Below are positions 33,955 through 43,220 of a DNA stretch of 64,000 bases, piece by piece. Source of the stretch: Parvularcula sp964556115 (lineage in GTDB: Bacteria; Pseudomonadota; Alphaproteobacteria; Caulobacterales; Parvularculaceae); NCBI GenBank assembly GCA_964556115.1, contig CAZKVC010000003.1, positions 1 through 64,000 of the forward strand. Reading direction: 5' to 3'. Each line of letters begins with the position of its first letter. Position 1 is the first letter of the stretch. The notes under the pieces are model-generated. The model worked only from the letters and a program-made list of their open reading frames with translations, was not told where the DNA came from and did no database searches. The position numbers and the translations under genes are program-made.

Positions 33955-35352
33955 TCAGTCCTGCCCGGTCTTGTCGGCGCAGGCCTTGAGGGCATCGACC
34001 AGCCCCTCCTCGGTCACCGGATGATAGATTGGCAGCTGCGCCATCTCGCCAACGGTCAGGCCGGCCTCTGCGCCCCACGCGAGAAGATGGGCGAAATGCT
34101 CGGCATCCGGGGCCATCATCTCCGCGCCGACGAACCGGCCGGTCGCTTTCTCGGCAAAGACTTTCACCAGCCCCGCAGCCCGGTCCTCGCAGCGCGCACG
34201 GCCCTGGTCCGAGAAATCGAGGCTGCCACTGACGAGGTCGTCCCGGTCCTTGATCTTCGCATAGGGCTCACCGACCACGGCGGCGGCCGGTTCGGTGAAG
34301 ACGATCTGCAGCGGCATGGGGATATGCTGACCCTTCGCCTTGTCGGGCCAGGCGACGGCGCTCTCGCCTGCCCGTTCGCCTTCGCGGCGGGCATTGGGCA
34401 GGACCATGAGGTCGCCGTCCGCATCGCCCGCGATAAAGACCGGATGCGCCTCAGGCCCCTCGCAGCGCCGGGTCAAAGCATCGAACTGCGGCTCTCCGTC
34501 TTCGAGCGCAAGCCCTGCCTCTTCGAGCCCGAGGTCTCCGAAGGATGGCTTGCGCCCGGTGGCGACAAGGGCCGCATCGGCGCGGACCTCGTGCTTCTGG
34601 CCGTCTTCGTCTCTATAATGCACAACCAGCTCATCTCCCCGCCAGCCGATCTCGGCGAAGGAGACGTCGGGGCGCAGGCAGTAGCTGCCGCCCAGGATTC
34701 CCTTCGCCGCTTCGGTGACTTCCGGCTCGGTAAGGCCGGCTACCTCGCCGCCCTTGGAGAGGCAGGTCACCTCGACACCCAGCTTGGCGAGGGCGTGGGA
34801 AGCTTCGGTGCCGATGACGCCCGCGCCAAAGACGATCATCCGGCGCGGCAGGTCCGGCATCTCCCAGAGGTCCGCGATGGTCATCAGCCGCTCGCCCACC
34901 CCCTTGCGAAGCTCGTCCGGGATCACCGGGACCGAGCCGACCGAGATCACGACCCGCTCCGCCTCGATGGTCTCGCCCCCGGCCTCGATCCGCCTTGGCG
35001 CGACGAAACGCGCCTGTTCCTCGATCAGATCATCGCCGGTCAGCTCCCTGATCGAAGCGATGGTGCCCTCGACGAATTCGTCGCGCAGGCGGCGGACCCG
35101 CTCCATCACCGCGCGGCCGTCAATGGACTGGATCGGCGCTTCGATGCCGAAGGTCCCGGCACGCGCAACCGTACAGGCCGTGGTGGAGGCGGCGATAAGG
35201 AGTTTCGAAGGCATGCACCCCGTCCGGGCGCAGGTGGTGCCAAGCGGGCCCTTCTCGATGAGGACTGCGTTCAGTCCTGAATTCTTCGCGTTGCGAAACG
35301 CGGCAAGACCCGCGGTACCGGCGCCGATGACGGCAATGTCGACCTTGCGCAT
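33955..35352 (-). CDS. Dihydrolipoamide dehydrogenase-like flavoprotein
   Basis: The 465-residue class I pyridine-nucleotide disulfide reductase has FAD-binding IGAGTAGLAA, the redox-active CARTGC (GTTCARTGCMPSK), a second dinucleotide site VFGAGVIGTEASHALA, and a C-terminal His-containing IYHPVTEEGL. The usual E3 C-terminal signature is HAHPTLSE, so this is a divergent paralogue. It is not beside 2-oxo-acid dehydrogenase genes. Mercuric or soluble transhydrogenase relatives cannot be excluded. Confidence 0.85.
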   Translation of the reverse strand: MRKVDIAVIGAGTAGLAAFRNAKNSGLNAVLIEKGPLGTTCARTGCMPSKLLIAASTTACTVARAGTFGIEAPIQSIDGRAVMERVRRLRDEFVEGTIASIRELTGDDLIEEQARFVAPRRIEAGGETIEAERVVISVGSVPVIPDELRKGVGERLMTIADLWEMPDLPRRMIVFGAGVIGTEASHALAKLGVEVTCLSKGGEVAGLTEPEVTEAAKGILGGSYCLRPDVSFAEIGWRGDELVVHYRDEDGQKHEVRADAALVATGRKPSFGDLGLEEAGLALEDGEPQFDALTRRCEGPEAHPVFIAGDADGDLMVLPNARREGERAGESAVAWPDKAKGQHIPMPLQIVFTEPAAAVVGEPYAKIKDRDDLVSGSLDFSDQGRARCEDRAAGLVKVFAEKATGRFVGAEMMAPDAEHFAHLLAWGAEAGLTVGEMAQLPIYHPVTEEGLVDALKACADKTGQD

Positions 35353-35414
35353 GAAGGCTCCCTGAAAGCTCAGGGCATCAACGGACTAGGCGCCGATTGG
35401 TTCGGTGCGGCGTT

Positions 35415-35690
35415 TTAGGGTGCGGTTTTCTCGATGGCACTGCGGATGACCGGCGGGCAGCGCCGCTTCATCTTCAGCATCGCATTGTTCACCGCCGAGA
35501 ACCGGCAGCGGAGCCGGCGGACGACCATCTGCACGGGCTTGAAGTACGGCGCGAGGAGGAGGAGCCCGAAGGCGATCATGACGAGACCAACCGGGATCGG
35601 CATCGGGAACAGCACGATACCGAACAGGACGAGAACGCTCCCCGTCACTTTGTGAAGCAGTGTCAGAACACTAGCGGTTAGCGGTCCCAT
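35415..35690 (-). CDS. Small membrane protein (PGPGW-like)
   Basis: The 91-residue protein has two adjacent hydrophobic helices joined by FPMPIPVG (about residues 15-50) and a basic tail with CRFSAVNN and RRCPPVIR. This arrangement resembles the putative transmembrane PGPGW family, although the motif is altered. GGGAGG lies just before ATG 35690. Function unknown. Confidence 0.62.
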   Translation of the reverse strand: MGPLTASVLTLLHKVTGSVLVLFGIVLFPMPIPVGLVMIAFGLLLLAPYFKPVQMVVRRLRCRFSAVNNAMLKMKRRCPPVIRSAIEKTAP

Positions 35691-35764
35691 CGATCCTCCC
35701 ACCTAGGACACCTGTAACAAGAGCACAGATGCGTGACAATCGTAATTTAGAGGCGATGTGTTTC

Positions 35765-35780
35765 TAATGAAGCTTCATTA
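35765..35780. promoter_or_regulatory. 16-bp perfect palindrome upstream of ubiD
   Basis: TAATGAAGCTTCATTA is a perfect palindrome in an AT-rich stretch 65 bp before the ubiD start. It lies between divergent genes, so it is a candidate operator for ubiD, the small membrane gene, or both. The regulator is unknown. Confidence 0.5.
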
Positions 35781-35844
35781 CGCGTTTTTCCTCTCTTTCT
35801 TCACCTCCGGGTGACGGCTCAGGCGGTCTGTGGCATGGGCTGGC

Positions 35845-37362
35845 ATGGCCTATCGATCCTTACGTGAATTTATCCACAAGCTGGAACAGGAAGGCGAGCT
35901 CCTTCGGGTGAAGGAGCCGATTTCAACGAATCTCGAAATGACGGCCTTCCACCGTGAGATGCTGAGGCGGGGCGGGCCCGCCATCCTGTTCGAGAATGTG
36001 GTGAACGAGAACGGTGAGCCTTCGGACATGCCGGTCCTCGTCAACCTCTTCGGCACGGTGCGGCGGGTGGCGATGGCCGTCACCTTCGGCGGAAAGGAAC
36101 GGCGCTCCGGCGAGGAACTGCGCGATGTCGGCGAGACCCTTGCCTTTCTGCGCCAGCCCGAGCCGCCCCAGGGCCTCAAGGACGCCATGGACCTCCTGCC
36201 GCTGGCCAAGCAGGTGCTGGCGATGCGGCCGTCCTTCACCAAGAAGGCGCCGTGCCAGCAGGTCGTGCTGACCGGCGAGGAGGTCGACCTTCACCGCCTG
36301 CCGATCCAGACCTGCTGGCCGGGCGAGCCCGCGCCGCTCATCACCTGGCCGCTGATCGTCACCAAGGGCCCCTCGGAGAAGCGCGAGGACGCTTTCAACC
36401 TGGGCATCTACCGGATGCAGCGTCTTGGAAAGAACAAGACGATCATGCGCTGGCTCAAGCATCGCGGCGGGGCCCAGCACCATCAGCGCTGGGGCCGCGA
36501 GAAGACCGAGCCCCTGCCCGCGGCCGCCGTTCTCGGCGCCGATCCGGGTACCATCCTCGCCGCTGTCACCCCGGTGCCGGACACTCTTTCCGAATACCAG
36601 TTCGCAGGCCTCCTGCGCGGCAAGAAGGCGGAACTGGTCGACTGCAAGACCGTGCCGCTGAAGGTCCCCGCCGAAGCGGAGATTGTCCTCGAAGGTTATG
36701 TCAGCCTCGACGAATATGCCGACGAGGGCCCTTATGGCGATCATACGGGCTACTACAATTCGGTGGAGAAGTTCCCGGTCTTCACGGTGACCGCAATCAC
36801 CATGCGCCGAGATCCGATCTATCTCTCGACCTTCACCGGACGCCCGCCCGACGAGCCTTCGGTTCTGGGAGAGGCCCTCAACGAGGTCTTCATCCCGCTT
36901 TTAAGGCAGCAATTCCCCGAGATCACCGATTTCTGGCTTCCGCCCGAAGGTTGCAGCTACCGCATCGCCGTCATCTCGATGAAGAAGGCCTATGCGGGCC
37001 ACGCCAAGCGGGTGATGCTGGGGGCGTGGAGCTATCTTCGCCAGTTCATGTACACCAAATGGGTGATCGTGGTGGATGACGACATCGACGCGCGGTCCTG
37101 GGAGGATGTGTGGTGGGCCATCTCGACCAAGATGGACCCCGCGCGGGATATCACGGTCCTCGAGAACACCCCCATCGACTATCTCGATTTCGCCTCTCCC
37201 GTCTCCGGTATCGGGTCCAAGATCGGGCTCGATGCCACCGACAAGTGGGAAGGCGAGACGAACCGCGAATGGGGCGAGGTCCTGGCCATGGACCCCGAGG
37301 TCGATGAGCGCATGACCGCGCTTCTCGACCGGTTGACCTTCGGGAAAGACCCGGCACCCTAG
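35845..37362 (+). CDS. ubiD: UbiD family decarboxylase (3-octaprenyl-4-hydroxybenzoate carboxy-lyase)
   Basis: The 505-residue protein is of UbiD length and carries the family sequences LRVKEPIS, GGPAILFENV, EYQFAGLLRGKKAELVDCKT and DEGPYGDHTGYYN. It uses prenylated FMN to decarboxylate the ubiquinone precursor. The conserved ExxK/R-type catalytic region lies around EIVLEGYVSLDEYADEGPYGD. ATG 35845 (MAYRSLREFI) is preferred. No ubiX lies nearby. Confidence 0.93.
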   Translation: MAYRSLREFIHKLEQEGELLRVKEPISTNLEMTAFHREMLRRGGPAILFENVVNENGEPSDMPVLVNLFGTVRRVAMAVTFGGKERRSGEELRDVGETLAFLRQPEPPQGLKDAMDLLPLAKQVLAMRPSFTKKAPCQQVVLTGEEVDLHRLPIQTCWPGEPAPLITWPLIVTKGPSEKREDAFNLGIYRMQRLGKNKTIMRWLKHRGGAQHHQRWGREKTEPLPAAAVLGADPGTILAAVTPVPDTLSEYQFAGLLRGKKAELVDCKTVPLKVPAEAEIVLEGYVSLDEYADEGPYGDHTGYYNSVEKFPVFTVTAITMRRDPIYLSTFTGRPPDEPSVLGEALNEVFIPLLRQQFPEITDFWLPPEGCSYRIAVISMKKAYAGHAKRVMLGAWSYLRQFMYTKWVIVVDDDIDARSWEDVWWAISTKMDPARDITVLENTPIDYLDFASPVSGIGSKIGLDATDKWEGETNREWGEVLAMDPEVDERMTALLDRLTFGKDPAP

Positions 37363-37454
37363 ACTTCTGTCCTGAAAGGCCGATCTGATAAGGAAGGCTC
37401 CTTCGGCGACGCGTAAAGGATAGGCGCTGCGGGGACGGGACGATGGGTTGAGCT

Positions 37455-40085
37455 ATGGTGCGTATGTCACGGGCGGCGTTTCTTGCGGCGGCTTTGCTTC
37501 TCTCCGCCTGCGGCGGAAGCGGAGGCGGCGGCGTTTCGGCACCTGCGCCCGCGCCGCAGACACCGGCGAGCCCCCCTCCGCCGCAAGGGACGAACACGGT
37601 CTCGGGCCCGGTCCTCGCCGATCCGATCCTCGTCGCCGATGACGACACTGCGGACCCTGCCCAGAACAAGGCGCCGAACGACACGCTGGAGAACGCTCAG
37701 CCGATCAGCGACGAGGCGGAGATCCGAGGCCATGTCTCCTGCCCGCTGCCCACGGTCCCGGGGACCTTTTGCGGTACCGGCGCGGACGAGGACGATATCT
37801 TCGTTGCCGACCTGATCGCGGGTCAGACCCTGTCCCTCTTCATCTTCGATTTCTCGCCCCAGACAGCCGACGATCTCGACCTCGACCTTTATCTTTATGA
37901 CGAGACCGGCGCGCTGATCAGCGCCTCGCTCGATTACGCTTCGCAGATCGAGCAGGTCACGGTGCCCCAGACCCGGCGCTACTTCATCGACGTCAACGCC
38001 TTCGCCGGCAGCTCGAACTACGCGCTGACGGTGACGGCGCCTTCCTCGACCACAGAGGCGAAGGGCGTCACCCTTGCGCGGATGGCGGCAGACCGCTTGA
38101 CCCTGACCGGCCCTTTGCCCCGGTCCGCGGCCAAGAGACTGGGCCTCGACAAGGAGCGGCCTGGCCGGGCCGGCCATGCCATGATCGGCCGCGGCAGGAT
38201 CGCCCGGCCTGAGCATGGGCCCCTCTCCCGCGGCTTCTCCGCCCGGACCCTCGGTACCGAAGCCTCGCCCGAACCCTTCGCGACTGAAGAGAAGCTGGCG
38301 CTTCTTGCGGAGATCAAGACGATCAACCGCGAGGCGGGCAAGCGGGTGGCCCATCCCTATTCCTTCCCCGCCAAGCACGCGGTCCTTCCGCCCCCGGACA
38401 GCAATCTTCAGTGGAACCTGCCCGCCATCGACTGGCAGGAGGCCCTGACCCGGGCGGAGGCAGAGGTTTCCGATCTCGGCCGCCCGGTGATCGCGGTCCT
38501 CGACAGCGGCATCTATAGCAGCCACCCGGAGATCGCCCCCGTCCTGATCGACGAGCGGGATTTCGTGCCAAGCTTCATCGACGGCGACGGCTTCGATGCC
38601 GAGGCTGAGGACGAAGCGCGGATCGACAGCGCCAATCCCGACGAATGCTTCGACTTTCATGGCACCCACGTCTCCAGCATCGCGCTGGCGCCGCGGGGGG
38701 TGACGACGATCGGCGGGCGGAACATGGTCGGCGCCCTGCCCTTTGCCGATCTGATGGCGATCAAGCTCGGCTACAGCCGCGATCCGCGCTGCCAGCTCAT
38801 CGTCGGGGATGTCGCCAATGCGATCCGCTACGCGGCCGGCTTGCCCAACATCACCGGACTGCTTCCCCCCCGGCCCGCAGACGTCATCAACCTCTCCTTC
38901 GGCGGCCCGGATGCCGACCCGGCGACACGCGAGGCCATCGAAGAAGCGGTGGCCGCGGGGGTGATCGTCGTTGCATCGGCGGGCAATGACGGGGAGGAGG
39001 TGACCCCGGCCCCGTCCTTCCCCGCGAGCTTTCCGGAAGTCTTCGCGGTCGCCGCCACCGATATCCAGGACCAGCACGCCGATTATAGCTCGTTCTATCC
39101 GCAGGTGGAGATCTCGGCGCCCGGAGGCGATGCGCGCTTCGACCTCAATGCCGACAGCTTCGCCGACGCGATCCTCGGCGCGGTGGCAAGGCCGAACGAT
39201 GCGAACACCGCCTTCGAGCCGCGCTACGCCCTTTACCAGGGCACCTCGATGGCTTCGCCCCATGTGGCTGCGGGCTTTGCCCTGATGAAGGCGATCTACC
39301 CGGCCCTCACCTCCGAGGAGGCGCATCGCCTGACCGAGGAAGGGCTTCTGACCCGGGACATCGGCCTGCCGGGCCGGGACAACCGGACGGGCTTCGGGCT
39401 GATGTCCCTCGAAAAGATGGTCGACGTGGCGCTGCAGCTTCGCCGCGACGCCCTCGACCTGCCTGCCGATTTCCGGCTCGAACCCGCCGCGATCAGCCTC
39501 GGCAATATCGAGGAGAAGGCGACGTTCGAGATCATTCCCGTTGGCGAACCTGACTTCTCGATCACCTCCGTCACCCTCGCCAGCCGGTCTATCGGCCTAG
39601 GGCCCCTTCCCGTACCGGTGGGCGTCGAACCGGCACCCTTTGGCTTCGGCACCTTCGAGATCACGATCGACCGCGCCGCCCTTCTGCCCGGCGAATATGT
39701 CGCCGAGGTGGTGGTCGAGGCGAGCGATGGGGAGCAGAAGCTGCTGCCCGTCAGTTTCCGCGTGCCGCCGAGCAGCCTGATCGCCGATACGGCCCCCGCC
39801 CGGGTCCGGCTGGAGCGCGCCCTGCCCGGCGGTGGCTTCAGCCTCGAAAGCTCCGCCACCTTGCGCGGCGGGGCGGGTGAGCGCTTCGACTTCACCGGCC
39901 TCGAAGCGGGCGACTACCGCCTGCGGATCACCACCGACATGGACGGCGACGGCGGCGTCTGCGACCCCGGCGAGCTTGGCGGCTCCTTCCCCGGCCGCGA
40001 CTGCGACAGCACCGCGACCTTCCCAGTCCCCGGCACATCGTCCACCGAGATCGAAGCGGTCCTGCGCCGCCTCGGCACAGAGTGA
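37455..40085 (+). CDS. S8 (subtilisin-like) serine protease, lipoprotein
   Basis: The 876-residue product has a lipobox LSAC (Cys19) and a Gly/Pro-rich linker. A PPC-like beta domain at about residues 75-195 includes IFVADLIAGQTLSLF. The subtilase domain has Asp350 (VIAVLDSGIY), His402 (FHGTHVSS), oxyanion Asn511 (SAGNDG) and Ser598 (GTSMASPH). Beta-sandwich-like domains fill the C-terminus. It should be anchored on the outer membrane or surface and degrade protein outside the cytoplasm. It is followed 63 nt downstream by the coiled-coil membrane gene. Confidence 0.92.
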   Translation: MVRMSRAAFLAAALLLSACGGSGGGGVSAPAPAPQTPASPPPPQGTNTVSGPVLADPILVADDDTADPAQNKAPNDTLENAQPISDEAEIRGHVSCPLPTVPGTFCGTGADEDDIFVADLIAGQTLSLFIFDFSPQTADDLDLDLYLYDETGALISASLDYASQIEQVTVPQTRRYFIDVNAFAGSSNYALTVTAPSSTTEAKGVTLARMAADRLTLTGPLPRSAAKRLGLDKERPGRAGHAMIGRGRIARPEHGPLSRGFSARTLGTEASPEPFATEEKLALLAEIKTINREAGKRVAHPYSFPAKHAVLPPPDSNLQWNLPAIDWQEALTRAEAEVSDLGRPVIAVLDSGIYSSHPEIAPVLIDERDFVPSFIDGDGFDAEAEDEARIDSANPDECFDFHGTHVSSIALAPRGVTTIGGRNMVGALPFADLMAIKLGYSRDPRCQLIVGDVANAIRYAAGLPNITGLLPPRPADVINLSFGGPDADPATREAIEEAVAAGVIVVASAGNDGEEVTPAPSFPASFPEVFAVAATDIQDQHADYSSFYPQVEISAPGGDARFDLNADSFADAILGAVARPNDANTAFEPRYALYQGTSMASPHVAAGFALMKAIYPALTSEEAHRLTEEGLLTRDIGLPGRDNRTGFGLMSLEKMVDVALQLRRDALDLPADFRLEPAAISLGNIEEKATFEIIPVGEPDFSITSVTLASRSIGLGPLPVPVGVEPAPFGFGTFEITIDRAALLPGEYVAEVVVEASDGEQKLLPVSFRVPPSSLIADTAPARVRLERALPGGGFSLESSATLRGGAGERFDFTGLEAGDYRLRITTDMDGDGGVCDPGELGGSFPGRDCDSTATFPVPGTSSTEIEAVLRRLGTE

Positions 40086-40148
40086 GGAGGCGGCTTCAAG
40101 GTGAGTGCGGACGGTGGCATAGATGACTTCCCGCGCCGGGAGGAGCCC

Positions 40149-41105
40149 ATGTTGAAGCTCGATCTGCCATTCGAAGAGCAGGACGGAGCCACCCTCGGCG
40201 AGCCCGCCTCGGACGAAAGCCGCCTGCCCGAACTCAGGGGCCTTGTCGCAGAACCCCTTGCCGGGCTCGTTGCCCTCGTCCTCGCCTTCGCCCTTATCGA
40301 CGGGACCCAGCACGTCGCCTGCAGCACATCCGAAGGCGCGGCCTGCGGAGCGCTTCAGCCCGTGGTGCTCGCCGCGATCAGCCTCGGTACCCTCCTGGCG
40401 GCAGGCTTTCTTCTGAAGGCTGCGTTCGACCGCTATATGCGGCGCAGGACCCAAGTCCTTGCGGCCATCCTTGCCGCCCTTCCCTTAGCGCATCTTCTGG
40501 CGGGCGGGCATAACCTCGATGCGCCCGTGGCTTCATCCGCGCCTCAGCTCGAGGCCCTGATCGAAGAGACCACGACCCAGCGCGAGGCACTGCGGGCAGA
40601 GCTTGCGGGGCTTCGCAGCCGCCTTGCCGTGCAGGAAGCGAAGCTGGTGGCGCAGGAGAACGCCATCGCCAGCCTGTCGCCCGAAGCCTTCGCCGAGATT
40701 GCAAGGGCCGAGGCGCTGCGGGTGGCCGAGGAAGAGACCGAGGCCATCGCCGCGAAGATTGACGAGCGGGAAGACGACCTCCTCTCCGAACTCGTCGCCA
40801 TCGAGCGCCGCCGCGATGCCCTGGGTGCGGTGGGCGCGCGGATCGCCGCGCGGGGCCCGGTGCCCCGGCCCGGCGTTCCCGCAGAGCGCCTGCCTGAGGA
40901 CATGGGCCGTGACCTCGCGATCCTCGCCGAGTATCTCGGCCTCGAAGACGAAGGGCGCACGGCGCTGGCGCGGGACGACGAGCTTCGCGCCTGCATCAAT
41001 GTCCGCAAGGCCGAGCGGGGGCCGCTGGCGGCAATGAACCACCGGCTGAACCGGGAGCGCTACGCCGCTTTTCTCGCAGGCTGCGTTGCCGGGTCCGAGG
41101 GTTGA
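40149..41105 (+). CDS. Hypothetical membrane protein with coiled coil
   Basis: The 318-residue protein has three hydrophobic segments in residues 35-125 (PLAGLVALVLAFALIDG; VVLAAISLGTLLAAGFLL; VLAAILAALPLAHLL). A long Glu/Ala/Arg coiled coil follows (about 145-265), then a globular tail with Cys residues. GGGAGGAG precedes ATG 40149; a GTG at 40101 is the alternative. I recognise no family. Downstream is a SleB-type lipoprotein, hinting at an envelope function. Confidence 0.75.
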   Translation: MLKLDLPFEEQDGATLGEPASDESRLPELRGLVAEPLAGLVALVLAFALIDGTQHVACSTSEGAACGALQPVVLAAISLGTLLAAGFLLKAAFDRYMRRRTQVLAAILAALPLAHLLAGGHNLDAPVASSAPQLEALIEETTTQREALRAELAGLRSRLAVQEAKLVAQENAIASLSPEAFAEIARAEALRVAEEETEAIAAKIDEREDDLLSELVAIERRRDALGAVGARIAARGPVPRPGVPAERLPEDMGRDLAILAEYLGLEDEGRTALARDDELRACINVRKAERGPLAAMNHRLNRERYAAFLAGCVAGSEG

Positions 41106-41175
41106 CGGCGCAACCTTCTTCCCGGCGTCGTTGTTCAAGAACCGTCCGGTCAATACCGGCAGGATCGAAAAGCCC

Positions 41176-41715
41176 ATGCTGATACGCCCGACCGCCCTTC
41201 TGAGCTTGCTCGTCCTTCTTGCCTGCGCGGAAGGCGAGAGGAAGCCTGAGATCCAGACGCCGCCTGCGGGCGCCGTGGAGGCCGAGCCCGAAAGGCCAGA
41301 GCCGCCGCGCCTCGCCTCCACCGCTCTTGATACGGAGCGAAGCTGCCTCGCCATGGCGCTCTACCACGAAGCGCGCGGCGAGGGCGAAGAGGCGATGCTT
41401 GCCGTGGGCCATGCGGTCCTCAACCGGCGCGACCACGACACCTTCCCCGAAACCGTCTGTGCGGTGGTCAAGCATGGCGGCGAGACCCCGCCCTGCCAGT
41501 TCTCGTGGTGGTGCGACGGTCGTCCGGACACGCCTCACAACGAAGAGCTCTGGGAGCGGGCAAGCGCGCTGGCGCTCGAGCTTCTCCAGGCGGAGGAGCG
41601 CGACGACCCGACGGGCGGCGCGCTCTATTTCCTTGCCGAGGGCAATCTGCCCCCTTGGGCGCAAGGGTTCACCGAGACCCATCGCGCGGGCGGGCATGTC
41701 TTCTTGAAGGAATAG
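41176..41715 (+). CDS. SleB-type cell wall hydrolase, lipoprotein
   Basis: The 179-residue protein has lipobox LLAC (Cys17) and a Pro/Glu-rich linker. The Hydrolase_2 (SleB) domain has the catalytic Glu in ALYHEARGEGEEAMLAVGHAVLNR (read in pieces) and the conserved CQFSWWCDG. Such enzymes cleave peptidoglycan glycan strands. The gene starts 70 nt after the coiled-coil membrane protein. Confidence 0.9.
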   Translation: MLIRPTALLSLLVLLACAEGERKPEIQTPPAGAVEAEPERPEPPRLASTALDTERSCLAMALYHEARGEGEEAMLAVGHAVLNRRDHDTFPETVCAVVKHGGETPPCQFSWWCDGRPDTPHNEELWERASALALELLQAEERDDPTGGALYFLAEGNLPPWAQGFTETHRAGGHVFLKE

Positions 41716-41971
41716 CGCCAGCACGAAAATCCGCCCGTAGGCGGTTCGTTCGGGATGCGGAGCGAACGGCGCGCCGTCGCGAAAGGATTGTTTGTATAGC
41801 GAAGGCGAACCGTCCGCTCCCGGCGTTTTAGCGAGGGGCCGCCACGCAGCGCTTTAATCCCTCGTCGGCCATGCCCCGGACGTCACTTCCGAAGCCTGGC
41901 CGAACGCCGCCCTCCCGCCGACCGTTGACGTTCCGGATCGTCCCGTTTGCGGGAAGGACGTGCCCAGACTA
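41716..41971. other. Intergenic stretch after the SleB gene
   Basis: About 256 bp with no convincing gene. A short inverted repeat CCGCC-CGTA-GGCGG lies near 41733-41746, followed by TTCGTTCGG, possibly a weak terminator for the S8-SleB cluster. The next gap, 42173-42298, also lacks recognised features. Confidence 0.4.
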
Positions 41972-42172
41972 TCACGGCCCGAATGGGCGTGGAGAAGTCT
42001 CCGTCGCCGCGCTGAGGGCTTCGGAGAGATCATCGAACCGGTCACGCTGGCGCCTGCGAAGGCAGCGCTCTTCCTTCTGCCGCTTGAGGCGCAGGAGGGT
42101 GAGCTTCTCCGCCTCCTGTGCGGCGCGGAGCTTCTGGAGGGTCATCGGGCTGTTTTTCGATCGTCTGGGCAT
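41972..42172 (-). CDS. Possible small basic helical protein
   Basis: A 66-residue reading starts MPRRSKNSPMTLQKLR and is dominated by Lys, Arg and Glu in a helical pattern, ending RDRFDDLSEALSAATE. GC-rich third codon positions support coding. No strong Shine-Dalgarno precedes the ATG and I recognise no family. The opposite strand also stays open into the DUF1328 gene, but that reading is less protein-like. Confidence 0.45.
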   Translation of the reverse strand: MPRRSKNSPMTLQKLRAAQEAEKLTLLRLKRQKEERCLRRRQRDRFDDLSEALSAATETSPRPFGP

Positions 42173-42298
42173 GGCGCATTGTCGCCCCGGTCCGGGCATG
42201 CGGGGATAAGCGGCCCCTGCGACAAACTTGCCGCCCGGGGCGGAACCCCCGCCGCTTCGTTCATGTTGGACCTTTCATATCAGAAAGGGTTATCCGCC

Positions 42299-42472
42299 AT
42301 GCTTACCTGGGCCATCATCTTCCTTGTCATCGCCGTTATTGCCGGTTTTCTCGGCTTCGGCGGCATCGCCAAGGGCGCCGCGACGATCTCGAAGATCCTC
42401 TTCGGCATCTTCATCATCATCGCGCTCGTTCTCTTCGTGATGGTCCTTCTCGGGATCGGCGTCGCGGCCTAG
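42299..42472 (+). CDS. DUF1328 small membrane protein (YtjA-like)
   Basis: The 57-residue, two-helix protein starts MLTWAIIFLVIAVIAGFLGF and contains GGIAKGAATISKILF, the classic DUF1328 pattern. Homologues are small inner-membrane proteins of unknown function, often stress induced. The start overlaps no other gene; the stop overlaps by 4 nt the end of a convergent small gene. Confidence 0.9.
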   Translation: MLTWAIIFLVIAVIAGFLGFGGIAKGAATISKILFGIFIIIALVLFVMVLLGIGVAA

Positions 42473-42618
42473 CGCTCCCGGCGGACAGTCTCCGCCTGGG
42501 CGTCATGGTCCCGGTGGTCGGTTTTGCGTTTCGTCCTGACATAGGACAGCACGCCGAAACCGATGATCGCCGCGAAGGTCGCAAGGGCGAGAATGTAGAT
42601 GATATTGCCATAATCCAT
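42469..42618 (-). CDS. Small single-helix membrane protein
   Basis: The 49-residue product has one hydrophobic helix (YGNIIYILALATFAAIIGFG) and a basic/polar tail (RTKRKTDHRDHD). GGAGAG precedes ATG 42618. It faces DUF1328 with a 4-nt overlap of stops. No family recognised. Confidence 0.6.
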   Translation of the reverse strand: MDYGNIIYILALATFAAIIGFGVLSYVRTKRKTDHRDHDAQAETVRRER

Positions 42619-42869
42619 GGCATCTCTCCAAAATAGCTGGGCGCCGAAAAGGCGCTCAACTCCGGCAACGGGGTTCCGTCGCGGATGGTTGCGGCGGAAC
42701 ACCCGGCCTTAGTGTCGCGGGAAGTGGTCATTGCGAAAGCTTTCAGCGAGCCCAGGGCTCGACCTACCCTGTCGCCTGCCATGAGTCCCGCCGAGCGGCG
42801 GCACGCTCTGCGAGCCGCCCTACGGAGCTCTGGCCTACTGCACAGGCACCGTGAACCGAACCGTCGGCC

Positions 42870-43220
42870 TCAGCGCGATGGCAGGGGCTGGTCCCACAAA
42901 CCGCTGTTCGGGCACCTCGTCTCCGAAGGCTGCATCCCTGCGATCTCGAACCATAAGTCCCGCCAGTCGGGGTTCGCCTTCTCGATCAGCTCGATCTTCC
43001 AGGCGCGCCGCCAGCGCTTCATACGCTTCTCCGCCGTGATGGCCGCGTCCATTCGTTCGTGGACGCCGTACCAGACGAGGCGCGTGACCCCGTAGCGCTT
43101 GGTGAACCCTGGAGTCACGCCGAGCCGGCGCCCGTGCACCCGCTGCACCAGGTCGCCGGTTACGCCGGTGTAAAGCGTGCCGTTTTTCTGGCTCGCCATG
43201 ATGTAGACAGTGGGCTGCAT
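42870..43220 (-). CDS. GIY-YIG nuclease family protein
   Basis: The 116-residue single-domain protein has the modified motif pair TVYIMAS...GTLYTGVTGDLVQR, the conserved Arg in RRLGVTPGFTKRYGV, and the Glu-bearing AITAEKRMKRWRRAWKIELIE (read in pieces). Such solitary UPF0213/YhbQ-like domains are predicted to cut DNA structures. A 41-bp inverted repeat pair lies right upstream. Confidence 0.88.
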   Translation of the reverse strand: MQPTVYIMASQKNGTLYTGVTGDLVQRVHGRRLGVTPGFTKRYGVTRLVWYGVHERMDAAITAEKRMKRWRRAWKIELIEKANPDWRDLWFEIAGMQPSETRCPNSGLWDQPLPSR

